Program-made: the position numbers and the translations under genes
Shown here: positions 42,609 through 52,059 of the stretch, in pieces
How positions within the stretch are numbered: position 1 is the first letter of the stretch
Layout: each line of letters begins with the position of its first letter
Source: Halorubrum rubrum
GTDB lineage: Archaea; Halobacteriota; Halobacteria; Halobacteriales; Haloferacaceae
Assembly (NCBI RefSeq): GCF_024494685.1
Contig: NZ_JANHDM010000009.1
Location: forward strand, 62,001-126,000
Length of the DNA: 64,000 nt
Reading direction: 5' to 3'
Notes under the pieces: generated by a model
Told to the model about the DNA's origin: nothing
Seen by the model: the letters and a program-made list of their open reading frames with translations, nothing else
Database searches by the model: none

Positions 42609-42921
42609 GGGCGGTGGCGCGCCGGTGAGTGCCGCGAAGCGGCACGAACCGTCCGCGAGGGAGTCGACCGGCCGGAGCGACGCGGAGGCCGGTCGACGAG
42701 GCTGGGGAGGCGTGAGGTGCGGGTGCGTTCCCGCGAGTGGAACGAGCGGGAGCATGGAAGTCGCAGCCCGCGCAGCGAACGAAGTGAGCGCAGGACCGTC
42801 TTCCGGTGGTGCGGTCGGGTGGGACTCAACGGGGAGTCGCGAGTCGTGTGAGGGCGACCGAAGGGAGCCCTCGGCCGGCGAACGGTGAAGCCGTGAGCCC
42901 TCGCTGCTGGGGCTTTGGAGG
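42609..42921 (+). repeat. Dispersed hairpin-rich repeat, copy C
   Basis: About 313 bp. From GCGGTGGCGCGCCGGTGAG through CCGCGAGGGAGTC, CGAGGCTGGGGAGGCGTGAG, GGTGGGACTCAACGGGG, the 60-nt block starting GAGGGCGACCGAAGGGAGCC, to GCTGGGGCTTTGGAGG. The interior differs from A and B and contains hairpins such as GCCGCGAAGCGGC. With the tRNA leader region it fills the 654-bp gap between gatE and tRNA-Leu. Confidence 0.85.
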
Positions 42922-43105
42922 TCAAGACTGACTTCCGCGTTAGCAACGAAAAGCCGGTCGCCAGCGACGCCGCTCGTTTCTTTATATATACCCGGAGAAA
43001 CTGACGGCGTCGACACTACTCGCGTGGCGTCCGTAGGAATTGTGCGTGGGTGCTGTCGTAGAGACAACACCGTGCATCGGTGTGGCGGGTGTGCCGCCGT
43101 GCCTC

Positions 43106-43145
43106 GCAAATCGAAGATTTGCTGGCACACAGATGCAATCTGTGT
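43106..43145 (-). terminator. Two adjacent hairpins downstream of tRNA-Leu
   Basis: Two perfect stem-loops lie just beyond the tRNA 3' end: GCAAATC-GAA-GATTTGC (43106-43122) and ACACAGAT-GCA-ATCTGTGT (43127-43145). They could end transcription or guide 3' processing of the tRNA. Confidence 0.45.
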
Positions 43146-43149
43146 ACGA

Positions 43150-43234
43150 TGCGTGGGACCGGATTTGAACCGGCGGACCTCTACAGGACAGCGCCCTCAA
43201 CGCTGCGCCGTTGGCCTGGCTTGGCTACCCACGC
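43150..43234 (-). tRNA. tRNA-Leu (GAG anticodon)
   Basis: 85 nt on the minus strand starting GCGTGGGTAGCCAAGCCAGG, with a long variable arm as expected for leucine. Acceptor GCGTGGG/CCCACGC, anticodon loop TTGAGGG with GAG, T-arm CCGG TTCAAAT CCGG, discriminator A. No intron and no encoded CCA. Confidence 0.96.
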
Positions 43235-43399
43235 TCGCTGCGTTCTGTCGCGTCTCGTCGTACCCCGTCCCAGATTAAAAGCCCTTCCATTCGATACCGG
43301 GGTGCCGACCGATGACACCGACCGACGCGGGCCGAGTCGACGGCGGGTTTCCCCGCCGGGACCGGCACCGGTTTGCCCCTTCGGATCGATACCCGATCC

Positions 43400-43960
43400 A
43401 TGCGAGAGTGGGCACGCGAGAACGTTCCGATACTGACCGCCGCCGCCTCAGTCGCCTCGCTGGCGCTCGTCTTCGGGGCCGTCGGCGGCGTGGTCCCGAG
43501 CAGCCTCCTTCCGCGCGCGAGCGACGCGACCCTCGCCGCGATCCCGCACCTGAACGCCGCGATCTCCGCGACCGCGATCGCCACGATCCTCCTCGGTTGG
43601 CGGGCGATCTCCCGCGGAAACGTCCGGCGACACCGGGCGTTCATGCTGGCGTCGTTCGCGCTCTTCTCGACGTTCCTCGCCGGCTATCTCTACCGGCTGA
43701 TCCTCGTCGGGACCGCGGAGTTCCCCGGCCCGGAGGCCGCCTATACCTACCTCTACCTCCCGTTTCTCGCGATTCACATCCTGTTCGCGATCGTCTGTAT
43801 CCCCTTCGTCTTCCACGCGCTGTTCCTGGCGGCCACCCGCCCGTACGCCGAGCTGTATCACACCCGCCACGCGCAGGTCGGCTTCGTCGCCGCGCTCCTC
43901 TGGCTCGTCTCCTTCGCGATGGGCATCGGCGTCTACGTCATGCTGTATCACGCGTTCTGA
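43400..43960 (+). CDS. DUF420 membrane protein
   Basis: 186 residues, five hydrophobic segments. DUF420 hallmarks: PHLNAAISATAIATILLGWRAISRGNVRRHRAFMLASF and HILFAIVCIPFVFHAL, then HTRHAQVGFVAALLWL. The family is found with cytochrome oxidase/CtaG-like genes and has conserved histidines that may bind heme or copper. Here it is followed by a halocyanin gene on the other strand. Confidence 0.88.
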   Translation: MREWARENVPILTAAASVASLALVFGAVGGVVPSSLLPRASDATLAAIPHLNAAISATAIATILLGWRAISRGNVRRHRAFMLASFALFSTFLAGYLYRLILVGTAEFPGPEAAYTYLYLPFLAIHILFAIVCIPFVFHALFLAATRPYAELYHTRHAQVGFVAALLWLVSFAMGIGVYVMLYHAF

Positions 43961-44038
43961 CGGCGCGACAGTCGAGGGAAGGAGGCGCGTTCGATCGCGC
44001 GACCGTCGAAGATCCGCGATATCCTCGAATCCGCCGCG

Positions 44039-44725
44039 CTACCGGTTCTTCTCCGCCTTGCGGTGGGCCGCGTAGAACAGCGGCACGAGGAGTGACCCGG
44101 CGACGCCGAGGCCGAGCGCGAGCGCGCCGATGTCGCTCGCGGAGAGGTCACGACCACCCCCGCCGCCCGTCGACTCGTTACCGTCGCCGTCCCCCTCGCC
44201 GTCGTCGTCGCTTCCGCCGTCGTCGCCGTCCCCGTCGTCCGGGCTCACGATGTCGTCGTCGACGTCGCCGATCGCGACCGACCCTTTCATGCCGGCCGAC
44301 TCGTGGGGGACACAGAGGTAGTTGAAGACGTCGCCCTCGCTCGCGTCCTCGAAGGTGTACTCGAAGGTGGTACCCTCCTCTTCGACCGTCTCGCCGCTGT
44401 CGAACGTCTCGTCCTCGGCGACCACGTTGTGGAGCCCGCCCTCGCCGGTCCACTCCCAGACCACCGTCGCACCGGGGTCGATCAGGATCGCGGCCGGGGC
44501 GAAGAGCAGCCCGGTATCGCCAGCGCCGACCTCGACCGTGACCTCGTCCCGGCCGCGGTAGTCGTGGGTGCCGTCGTAGTTCTCGACGTCGTCCAGCCAC
44601 CCGTCGTACTGGGCGGATCCGGTTCCGGTCCCAACGGCGAGTCCCGCCGCCGCGACGGCGCTCGCACCGCTCGCTCGGATGAGTCGGCGGCGACTCATCG
44701 ACGTCTCGCCGGCGTTCCCTGTCAT
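44039..44725 (-). CDS. Halocyanin (membrane-anchored blue copper protein)
   Basis: 228 residues: Tat signal SRRRLIRASGASAVAAAGLAVG, one halocyanin domain with the full type 1 copper set H99, C138, H141, M146 (LHNVV and YLCVPHESAGMKG), a Gly/Asp-rich linker, and a C-terminal membrane segment (DIGALALGLGVAGSLLVPLFYAAHRK). Exported electron carrier held at the membrane. TATA TTAAATA at about 44749-44755 is 27 nt before the ATG, so it is leaderless from 44725. Confidence 0.94.
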   Translation of the reverse strand: MTGNAGETSMSRRRLIRASGASAVAAAGLAVGTGTGSAQYDGWLDDVENYDGTHDYRGRDEVTVEVGAGDTGLLFAPAAILIDPGATVVWEWTGEGGLHNVVAEDETFDSGETVEEEGTTFEYTFEDASEGDVFNYLCVPHESAGMKGSVAIGDVDDDIVSPDDGDGDDGGSDDDGEGDGDGNESTGGGGGRDLSASDIGALALGLGVAGSLLVPLFYAAHRKAEKNR

Positions 44726-44810
44726 ACGCGCATGTCGAACGGTCGCCGTATTTAAGCTCCCGATACGCTCCGCAGGCTGAGAGCGCGACGCCTTCGGACC
44801 GGCCGCCGGT

Positions 44811-46310
44811 TCAGTCGTCGGCCGCCGGCGCGTCCGTCGAGGGAGTATCGACCGGACGGTCGGTCGCCTCGCCCTCGACGTCGAAGGGGTACTCGCCCGT
44901 CACGCAGCCGAGACAGAGGTCCGCCCGGCTCGCGTCGAGCGCCTCCGCGACCGCGTCGATCGAGAGGTACGACAGCGAGTCGGCCTCGATCCGCTCGCGG
45001 ATCTCCTCCGTCGACTTGTCGGCGGCGATGAGTTCCTCGCGGGTCGCCATGTCGATCCCGAAGTAACACGGCGCGACGATGGGCGGCGCGCCGATCCGGA
45101 GGTGGACCTCCTCGGCACCCGCCTCGCGAACCAGCTCGACGAGCTGAGTCGAGGTCGTCCCGCGGACGATGGAGTCGTCGATGATGGTGACCGACTTCCC
45201 CTCGACCGTCGAGCGGATCGGGTTGAGCTTCAGTCGCACCGCGCGCTCGCGCTCGTCCTGCGTCGGCATGATGAACGTCCGGCCGACGTACCGGTTTTTC
45301 ATCAGCCCCTCGGCGAACTCGATGCCGTCGTCGTCCTCGGGTCGAGGATCGCCGTCGGCCGTCGTCTCCGCGCCGGCGTCGGCGTAGCCGGAGGCGAACG
45401 CCCGTCCGGAGTCGGGGACGGGCATCACCACGTCCGACTCGACGCCGGACTCCTCCCACAGCTTCCGGCCGAGCTCGCGGCGGACCTCGTAGACGAGGTC
45501 GCCGTCGATCACGGAGTCGGGCCGCGCGAAGTAGACGTGCTCGAAGAAACAGTGGGCGGTCGAGTCGCGCTCGACGAGCTGGTAGGTGTCGTAGCCGGAG
45601 CCGTCGGGTTCGAGGACGACGAGCTCGCCGGGGCGGACGTCGCGGATCAGCTCCCCGTCGAGGGTGTCGATGGCGGCGGACTCGCTGGCGAGCACGTACC
45701 CGTCCTCGAGCTTGCCGAGACACAGCGGCCGGTTCCCCATCGGGTCGCGCACGCCGAGGACGGTGTCGTCGTGGGTGATCGCGAGCGAGTAGGAGCCGTG
45801 GATCCGGTTCATCGTGTGTTTGACCGCGCGGACGAGGTCCTCCTCCAGGAGGTTGCGCGCGAGGTCGTGGGCGATCACCTCGGTGTCGCCGTCGGAAGTG
45901 AACGCGTGGCCGGCCGCGGCCAGCTCCTCGCGCACCTCGTCGGCGTTCACGAGGTTCCCGTTGTGCGAGAGTCCCAGCGATCCCGACTTGAACGACACCG
46001 AGAAGGGCTGCGCACAGCTCTTGTCGAGGCTGCCGGCCGTCGGATAGCGGACGTGGCCGATCCCGGTCGAGCCGGCTAGCGACTCCAAATCGCCCGCCTC
46101 GAAGGCGTCGCCGACGAGCCCGCGTTCGACGTGGCTGTGCTGCTGGAAGCCGTCGTGCGTGACGATCCCCGCGGACTCCTGGCCGCGGTGCTGGAGCGCG
46201 TACAGCGCGTAGTACAACGGCCGCGCGGCGTCCCTCCCCGCGAGCGAGACGCCGACGACGCCGCACTTCTCTCGCGGCTCGTCGTCGGCGTGGTCCCCAC
46301 CGGCGTTCAT
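44811..46310 (-). CDS. purF: Amidophosphoribosyltransferase
   Basis: First step of purine synthesis, making phosphoribosylamine from PRPP and glutamine. 499 residues with an N-terminal Ntn glutaminase domain whose nucleophile C16 follows a 15-residue propeptide (EKCGVVGV), and a PRTase domain with VTIIDDSIVRGTT. A conserved cysteine pair near the C-terminus (LCLGCVTGEYP) would ligate the [4Fe-4S] cluster of the B. subtilis type. Start at 46310 is supported by TATA GGTTTTTATCG about 29 nt upstream; the frame open to 46454 is not used. Confidence 0.97.
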   Translation of the reverse strand: MNAGGDHADDEPREKCGVVGVSLAGRDAARPLYYALYALQHRGQESAGIVTHDGFQQHSHVERGLVGDAFEAGDLESLAGSTGIGHVRYPTAGSLDKSCAQPFSVSFKSGSLGLSHNGNLVNADEVREELAAAGHAFTSDGDTEVIAHDLARNLLEEDLVRAVKHTMNRIHGSYSLAITHDDTVLGVRDPMGNRPLCLGKLEDGYVLASESAAIDTLDGELIRDVRPGELVVLEPDGSGYDTYQLVERDSTAHCFFEHVYFARPDSVIDGDLVYEVRRELGRKLWEESGVESDVVMPVPDSGRAFASGYADAGAETTADGDPRPEDDDGIEFAEGLMKNRYVGRTFIMPTQDERERAVRLKLNPIRSTVEGKSVTIIDDSIVRGTTSTQLVELVREAGAEEVHLRIGAPPIVAPCYFGIDMATREELIAADKSTEEIRERIEADSLSYLSIDAVAEALDASRADLCLGCVTGEYPFDVEGEATDRPVDTPSTDAPAADD

Positions 46311-46450
46311 GTACGCGACCGTGGGACGGGAATCGATAAAAACCCTCGTGTTCGTGGCTTTCGAGCCTTCACATACAGCCCGTATTATCCATATATGTGG
46401 ATCGTCACGCGTGAAACGGGAGACCGCGGGAACCCCCGATCGCGGTCGGA

Positions 46451-46834
46451 TCACGCCCCCCCGACGAGTTCGTCGAGCCGTTCGAAGTACGCCTCCCGAG
46501 GGACCTGATAGGCCGCCCGGTAGTCCACGTCGCCGGCGGCGAACCGCGCCGCGACGTCGACGGCGGCGTCCGCGCCCGCCTCACGCGATCCGTACGTCTC
46601 CGCGACCGCCTCGATCTCGGGCTCTAAAAAGAGCACGACGTGCCACTCGTCGGTCGCGTACTGGCCCGACCCCGGACGGGCGTTCCGCGCGCCGTTAGTC
46701 AGGTAGATCGTCGGCAGGCACTCGGCGGGGACGTCGTCGCCGTCGAAGACGTCCGGCCGGTAGACGAGGATGGCCCGCCCGCTCGGCTCCTCGTTCCACA
46801 CTCGCCAGCCGTCGGGCAGCGATTCGAAGCTCAT
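46451..46834 (-). CDS. Conserved haloarchaeal protein (DUF5820-like)
   Basis: 127 residues, soluble and acidic, with LPDGWRVWNEEPSGRAILVYRPDVFDGDDVPAECLPTIYLTNG, a pattern I associate with a haloarchaeal domain of unknown function (tentatively DUF5820). No catalytic motif. Lies between purF and rqcH on the same strand. Confidence 0.75.
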   Translation of the reverse strand: MSFESLPDGWRVWNEEPSGRAILVYRPDVFDGDDVPAECLPTIYLTNGARNARPGSGQYATDEWHVVLFLEPEIEAVAETYGSREAGADAAVDVAARFAAGDVDYRAAYQVPREAYFERLDELVGGA

Positions 46835-46899
46835 GGGTCGACTCCGGCCGTCGAAGAGTTAAAACGTCGCGCTCGCTCCGGCGGAGAGAGCCTGGCGCC

Positions 46900-49083
46900 T
46901 CAGTCGACGATGTCGGAGCCGCCCGGCGGCAGGAACTCCTGGAGCCGGTCCGCGCTCGCGACCTTCCGCACGAACGACTGGTCGGCGAACCGTTCCTTGA
47001 GGGTCCGGTACGCCATCATCGCGGCGTCGTTCTGTGCGTACATCCCCGGTTCCAGCGTGACGCTCGTCGCCGCCCGTCCCTCGATCGCCGAGGGCGGCCC
47101 GCCGATCGCGCGCGTCACCGGCTCGCACTGGACGCCGACCGCGACCCGGCAGGGCACGTCCTCGAAGTAGGTGCGGTCGCCGCGGATGACGAAGCTCCCC
47201 TTCTCGATGTACTCGCCGCTCTCGGGCGTCTTCGACACCTGATCGGGCTCGACCATGTACGCGTCGCCCGCGCCGCGGCCGTCCTTCCAGTCCGAGGAGT
47301 ACGACACCGCGAACTGCGCGGCCTCCCGCAGCGTCTCCTCCGAGAAGTCCACCGGGTCCGCCGACTCCGAGGGGCCCGCCGCCTTCAACAGCGTGACCGG
47401 GCCGCCGTGCGCCTGCGTGTGGAAGAAGCGGTCGTGTTTTCCCATGTACTTTTTCACCAGCTCCTCGTTCTGGTCGGCGTTGCGCCCGCCGATGACGAGG
47501 TAGCCCGTCGAGGTGTGGAACCACCGGAACCGCTCGTACCAGTCGTCGGGACTCCGGATCGGGATCGACGACCGGGAGAGCCAGTCGACCTCGTACTCCT
47601 CGTCGTCGCCGTCCCCGTCGCTTCCCCCGTCCTCACCCGCCGGTCCACCGTCGTCGTCCTCGTCCGCGGCTGCCCACTCGGCTTTGCGCTCCTTTACCGC
47701 CTCCAGCTCCCTCCGGGTCGACTCGATCGCCTCCTCGGCTCCCGCCTTCTTCCCCTCGATCCGCTTCGCCTCCCGGTAGAGCCGGTCGGCGTTCACCTCG
47801 ACCCCGTCGTCGGCCTCGAGCTCGACCGCGAGGTCGTCCTCGCCCAGTTCGACCGTCACGGTCCCCGCGCTCCCGTCGACGTCGACGACCGCCTCCGCGG
47901 CCGCGATCCCGCGTTCCGCGCCCGCCTCCAGCGTCTCCTCGATCTCGTCCCAGGACACGTCGTTCTCGCGGGCCTCCCGAACCGTCGAGAGCACCTCGTC
48001 GACGAGGTCGTAGTGAGCGTAGACGAGCTCCGCGCGCTTGCGTTCCGTTTCGGCTTGCTCCTCGAACCCCTCGATCGCGCCCCGCTGTTGTTCGATGATC
48101 CGCTCCTGTTTGGCGATCTCTTCCTCGAAGTCCGGCCGGGACGCCGAGGCGTCCGCGGGTGCGTCGGCCTCCGCCGCGTCGTCGCGTGCGAGCCGATGGA
48201 AGTACTCGTCGACGGCGGCGTTGAAGGAGTCGAAGCCGACGCTCGGGAGCCCCTCGTGCTCCGACAGCGGGAACGGCGTGACGTCGACGACGGGCCGGTC
48301 CGCGTCGGGATCGTCGAGCTCCGCGTCCTCGAGCGGCTCCTCGTACACGCGCGGGTCGATGTCGCCGGAGCGGAGCCGCTCGGCGATGCGATCGAGCGCT
48401 CCGTGGAGCGCCCGGTAGATCTCCTCGTCCGCCTCGTCGATCGGGGTCTCCTTCTCGACGCCCGCGCGGGAACACACTTCCTCGGCGTAGAGGCCGCCGA
48501 GGTTGAGCTGGGTGGCGAGCGTCCGGACCACGTCGGTGTCGGACTCGTCCATGTGCCGGGCGAACGCGTCGAGGCTCACGTCGAGGGGGTTGAGCCGGGA
48601 GGCCGGGTACTCGTACTGCGCGCCGGGCGCGACCGTGCGGGACTTGAGCCGGACGGTCGACAGCGAGCCGACGACCTCGCCCGTCTCGTCGAGCGCGGCC
48701 ACGTTCCCCTGGCCGAACAGCTCCGCGACGAGCGTCGTGTTCTCGTCCTCGCGCTCGAACTCGAAGGTGAGGATCCGGTCGAACTCGTACTGGCTGACGC
48801 CCGCGAAGTCCGCGCCCGACAGGCGGTTCCGGAGCATCTTCGCGAAGTTCGGCGGGCGTCCCGGCGCGTCCGCGACGTGGGCCGGGTCCGCGACGTGGGC
48901 GCGCTTCACGTCGCCGACCTCGATCATGAGTTCGACGCGGCCGCGGTCGAAGTCGCGCAGCTTCAGCCGGAGCAGGTCGTCGTCGTAGAGGTACGCCTTG
49001 TCGACCTTCGCGCCCTCGTACCGGCCGAGCTCGGTGACGAGCGCGCTGAGGTCGATGCTCGATAGCTCCCGCTTCGGGTCCAT
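46900..49083 (-). CDS. rqcH: RqcH/NFACT family ribosome quality-control protein
   Basis: 727 residues. NFACT-N domain at the start (ALVTELGRYEGAKVDKAYLYDDDLLRLKLRDFDRGRVELMIEVG), a helix-hairpin-helix and long coiled-coil middle (about 320-450), an acidic linker, and the NFACT-R domain RWFHTSTGYLVIGGRNADQNEELVKKYMGKHDRFFHTQAHGGPVTLLK. It binds 50S subunits with stalled peptidyl-tRNA and recruits alanyl-tRNA in characterised homologues; archaeal members are expected to act alike. Confidence 0.93.
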   Translation of the reverse strand: MDPKRELSSIDLSALVTELGRYEGAKVDKAYLYDDDLLRLKLRDFDRGRVELMIEVGDVKRAHVADPAHVADAPGRPPNFAKMLRNRLSGADFAGVSQYEFDRILTFEFEREDENTTLVAELFGQGNVAALDETGEVVGSLSTVRLKSRTVAPGAQYEYPASRLNPLDVSLDAFARHMDESDTDVVRTLATQLNLGGLYAEEVCSRAGVEKETPIDEADEEIYRALHGALDRIAERLRSGDIDPRVYEEPLEDAELDDPDADRPVVDVTPFPLSEHEGLPSVGFDSFNAAVDEYFHRLARDDAAEADAPADASASRPDFEEEIAKQERIIEQQRGAIEGFEEQAETERKRAELVYAHYDLVDEVLSTVREARENDVSWDEIEETLEAGAERGIAAAEAVVDVDGSAGTVTVELGEDDLAVELEADDGVEVNADRLYREAKRIEGKKAGAEEAIESTRRELEAVKERKAEWAAADEDDDGGPAGEDGGSDGDGDDEEYEVDWLSRSSIPIRSPDDWYERFRWFHTSTGYLVIGGRNADQNEELVKKYMGKHDRFFHTQAHGGPVTLLKAAGPSESADPVDFSEETLREAAQFAVSYSSDWKDGRGAGDAYMVEPDQVSKTPESGEYIEKGSFVIRGDRTYFEDVPCRVAVGVQCEPVTRAIGGPPSAIEGRAATSVTLEPGMYAQNDAAMMAYRTLKERFADQSFVRKVASADRLQEFLPPGGSDIVD

Positions 49084-49178
49084 ACGGGCCCCACACGTGG
49101 GCCGGGAAAAGGCGTGTCGTTGTCGGGTGGACGCCCGTTACCGCCCGAGGGGATCGGTCGCCGCCCGCGTACCCTCGA

Positions 49179-50186
49179 TCACTCCCCGGCGACGACCTCC
49201 CGCCGTTCCGAAACGAGGTCGAACGACTCGTCGATGCCCCCGAGAACGAGCAGCGCGTAATACCGGAGGTACGTCACGACCGGAACCTGCGCGAGCGCCG
49301 AGATCACGAGCATCGTCGCCCCGAACACGAGTACGAGGCCGACGAGGACGACGAGTCCGACCGTCGACGAGAGCGAGACGGTGACGTGGGCGATCAGGGC
49401 GACGACGACGAACGGGACGGCGAGTAGGACCGCGACGATCCCCACCGCGATCGACGCGACCAGTCCGACGGCGACCGTCAACAGGAACGCGACGACCGCG
49501 TACGCCAGGTACTGTGTCCACGCCGCCCTGATCGATTCCCAGAGCCGCCGCCACGCCGCGAGAACGCCCGAATCGAACCGGATCATGAGGGGAACGACGA
49601 GCGTGGTCGTGAACCCCGAAACCAGCCCGTAGACGACGCCGCCGACCAACAACACTGGGATGCCCGCGAGGAACGCCACGAACGGAACGCCGAGGTCGCG
49701 TCCGGTGAGAAGCGGGACGAAGACCAGCGCGAGCCAGCCGAGGACCAGCGCGAGCATCGGGAGCCCGACCGCGACCCGGAAGCCGAACAGCCGGAGCCCC
49801 TGTCGCCAGCGACGACGCCAGTGGCGTCGGATCGACACCTCGCCGGTCCGGAGCGACTCGATCAGGACGAACTCCATGACCGCGGCGACGAACGCGAACA
49901 CCGCCCCGAGGAGGACGCCCGCACCGACGAGTGCGACGACTATCAGCAGGGGATCGGCCGGGAGGGCGTCCGCGAGGCCGTTCGGGAGCGACCCGGGAAC
50001 GTCGCCCGCGGGGATCTCCTCGGACGGGGCGGAGGCGTTGAACTGCGCCGACGGGAAGCTCACGCCGCCGCCGACGAAGAAGACGACGAACGCGAGTTTC
50101 AGCCAGCGACGAACGTCGATCGGGGTCAGGAACTCGCGGGTGACGCCGAAGGCTCGCTCGATCTCGTCGACCGCGTGGAGGGACAT
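49179..50186 (-). CDS. Haloarchaeal multi-pass membrane protein, unknown function
   Basis: 335 residues with six or seven hydrophobic segments. N-terminus MSLHAVDEIERAFGVTREFLTPIDVRRWLKLAFVVFFVGGG is typical of a family common in haloarchaea but without assigned function. A basic patch RRHWRRRWRQGLRLFGFR sits between segments. No enzymatic motif. Confidence 0.75.
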   Translation of the reverse strand: MSLHAVDEIERAFGVTREFLTPIDVRRWLKLAFVVFFVGGGVSFPSAQFNASAPSEEIPAGDVPGSLPNGLADALPADPLLIVVALVGAGVLLGAVFAFVAAVMEFVLIESLRTGEVSIRRHWRRRWRQGLRLFGFRVAVGLPMLALVLGWLALVFVPLLTGRDLGVPFVAFLAGIPVLLVGGVVYGLVSGFTTTLVVPLMIRFDSGVLAAWRRLWESIRAAWTQYLAYAVVAFLLTVAVGLVASIAVGIVAVLLAVPFVVVALIAHVTVSLSSTVGLVVLVGLVLVFGATMLVISALAQVPVVTYLRYYALLVLGGIDESFDLVSERREVVAGE

Positions 50187-50241
50187 ACCGGACCGATCGC
50201 CAAGCGTCGAGTTAGCCGTTTCGGTGGCTCAAACGCCCGAT

Positions 50242-51987
50242 TCACAGTCGCTTCGACACGTACGGCCCGTCCTGATGGTACCCCAGCTTGTTCCGGTAGT
50301 ACTCGCGCGCGCCGATCCCCGAGATGATCGCCGCCTTCCGGTACCCCGCCTCGCGGGCGAGCTCCTCCGCGCGCTCGATGAGTCGTCGGCCGTACCCCTG
50401 GTGTTGCCAGTCGCCGTCGCCGCCGAGCGCGACCTCGCTGCCGTACACGTGAAGCTCGCGGACCAGGGCCGCGTCCTCGAGCTCGCGGCGGATCGCGTCG
50501 CCCTCGGTGCCGGGCGCGCCGGGCTGGTCGGGCGCAAAGGAGGGGAACCGCAGCCGACAGAACCCGACGAGCAGGTCGCGGACGGGGTCCTCGAAGGAGA
50601 CGAAATGCTCCGTCCCGCCGCCCGCCTCGTAGGTGAGCACGTCGAGTTCGACGTCGTCCGGGTCGGGGTCGGCGTCGTTGTGGCCCACCTCGCGGGCACG
50701 GACGTCCCGCTGGACGATCCCCTTCTCCTCCGCCCGCCGATCGGCGAGCTGGCGGAGGTTCGACTTCCAGACGCCGCCCTCGATGAAGTCCGCCGGGATG
50801 TCGCGCTGGACGCGCTGGAGCCGCGTGTACTTCGGGATGACGTCCATGACCTCGGCGACGAGGTCCGCGGCCTCCTCGTTCGACAGCGGCTCGAACTCGT
50901 CGCGTCGCCAGCGGTCGTACACGCGGGTCCCGCCGACGACGAGCGTCGGGTAGATCTTGAGGTAGTCGGGCCGCCACTCCGGACGCTCGAAGAGCTGTCG
51001 GAAGTCCTCGAGACACATCTCCCGCGTCATCCCCGGCTGGCCCGGCATCATGTGGAAGCCGACCTTGAACGCGGCGTCGCGCAGCCGGCGGTTGGCGTTG
51101 CGGGAGGCCTCGTTGCCGTGGCCGCGGTGCATCTCGCGGTTGATCCGCTCGTAGGTGGTCTGGACGCCGACCTCGACCTTGGTGCCGCCGAGATCGAGCA
51201 TCCGGTCTATCTGCTCGGGGTCACACCAGTCGGGCTTCGTCTCGAAGGTCGTCCCGATGTTGCGGATCGCGTTCGTCTCGTTCTCCGCGATCACGTCCTC
51301 GAGGTACGCGAACTCGGTCTCCTCGGGATCCGGCGCGAACGACTCGCCCTCCGCGGGCTCGGGCTCCGTCTCCAGGTCGTAGTCGTTCATCGCCTGGAGC
51401 GCGCGCTTGACGAACCACTCCTGGTAGTCGTGTGAGCGCGCCGTCATCGTCCCGCCCATCAGGATGAGCTCCACCTTGTCGACCGGGTGGCCGATCTTCC
51501 GGAGCTGTTCGAGCCGCAGGGTGACCTGCCCGTACGGGTCGTAGTCGTTCTGCTCGCCGCGGGCGGCGGCGGGCTCGTGGCCGGTGTACGACTGCGCCGA
51601 GGAGAACTCCGAGGCCGGCCCGCCGGGACAGTAGAGGCACTTCCCGTGGGGGCACAGCTTCGGCGAGGTCATGATCGCCACGGGCGAGACCCCGGATGCG
51701 GTCCGGACCGGCTTACGGCGGACCACCTCGATCACGTCGTCGCGGGCCTCCGCGGGGGCGTGATCGAGGATCTCGGTGTTCTTCGGAACCTTCGGCGAGG
51801 CGAACGCCGAGCAGGCGTCGAGCTTCGCGGACTCGAGGTTCTCCCGGTCCACGTCGCCGGCGAGGATCCGGTCGACGAGGTGCTCGCAGGCGTCGACGAA
51901 CGCCTCGGATTCGGCGTCCGGCACTGCCTCCGACTCGGCGTCGGATCCCGTCTCGGGCTCCGCATCGCTCGGCGCGTCGGCACTCAT
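50242..51987 (-). CDS. elp3: Elp3-type tRNA uridine-34 modification enzyme
   Basis: 581 residues: an acidic N-terminal tail, radical SAM domain with the cluster cysteines C112, C117, C120 in LCPHGKCLYCPGG, and a C-terminal GNAT acetyltransferase domain (WQHQGYGRRLIERAEELAREAGYRKAAIISGIGAREYYRNKLGY). Archaeal Elp3 makes carboxymethyl-uridine at tRNA position 34. TATA CCTTAACTCC near 52013 lies 28 nt upstream. Full length and intact. Confidence 0.95.
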   Translation of the reverse strand: MSADAPSDAEPETGSDAESEAVPDAESEAFVDACEHLVDRILAGDVDRENLESAKLDACSAFASPKVPKNTEILDHAPAEARDDVIEVVRRKPVRTASGVSPVAIMTSPKLCPHGKCLYCPGGPASEFSSAQSYTGHEPAAARGEQNDYDPYGQVTLRLEQLRKIGHPVDKVELILMGGTMTARSHDYQEWFVKRALQAMNDYDLETEPEPAEGESFAPDPEETEFAYLEDVIAENETNAIRNIGTTFETKPDWCDPEQIDRMLDLGGTKVEVGVQTTYERINREMHRGHGNEASRNANRRLRDAAFKVGFHMMPGQPGMTREMCLEDFRQLFERPEWRPDYLKIYPTLVVGGTRVYDRWRRDEFEPLSNEEAADLVAEVMDVIPKYTRLQRVQRDIPADFIEGGVWKSNLRQLADRRAEEKGIVQRDVRAREVGHNDADPDPDDVELDVLTYEAGGGTEHFVSFEDPVRDLLVGFCRLRFPSFAPDQPGAPGTEGDAIRRELEDAALVRELHVYGSEVALGGDGDWQHQGYGRRLIERAEELAREAGYRKAAIISGIGAREYYRNKLGYHQDGPYVSKRL

Positions 51988-52059
51988 TACCCGCCATTCG
52001 ATGGGTTTCGGAGTTAAGGGTGTCGGGCCGTGACGGCGTCGTCGACTCCTCTCGGCGGT

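Noticed and set aside
31594-42921. Repeats A, B and C as CRISPR arrays or an IS family
   Set aside because: The shared motif GGTGGGAYTCAAMGGGG superficially resembles haloarchaeal CRISPR repeats, but there is one per locus with no spacers and no cas genes. Terminal inverted repeats and target duplications are also not evident.
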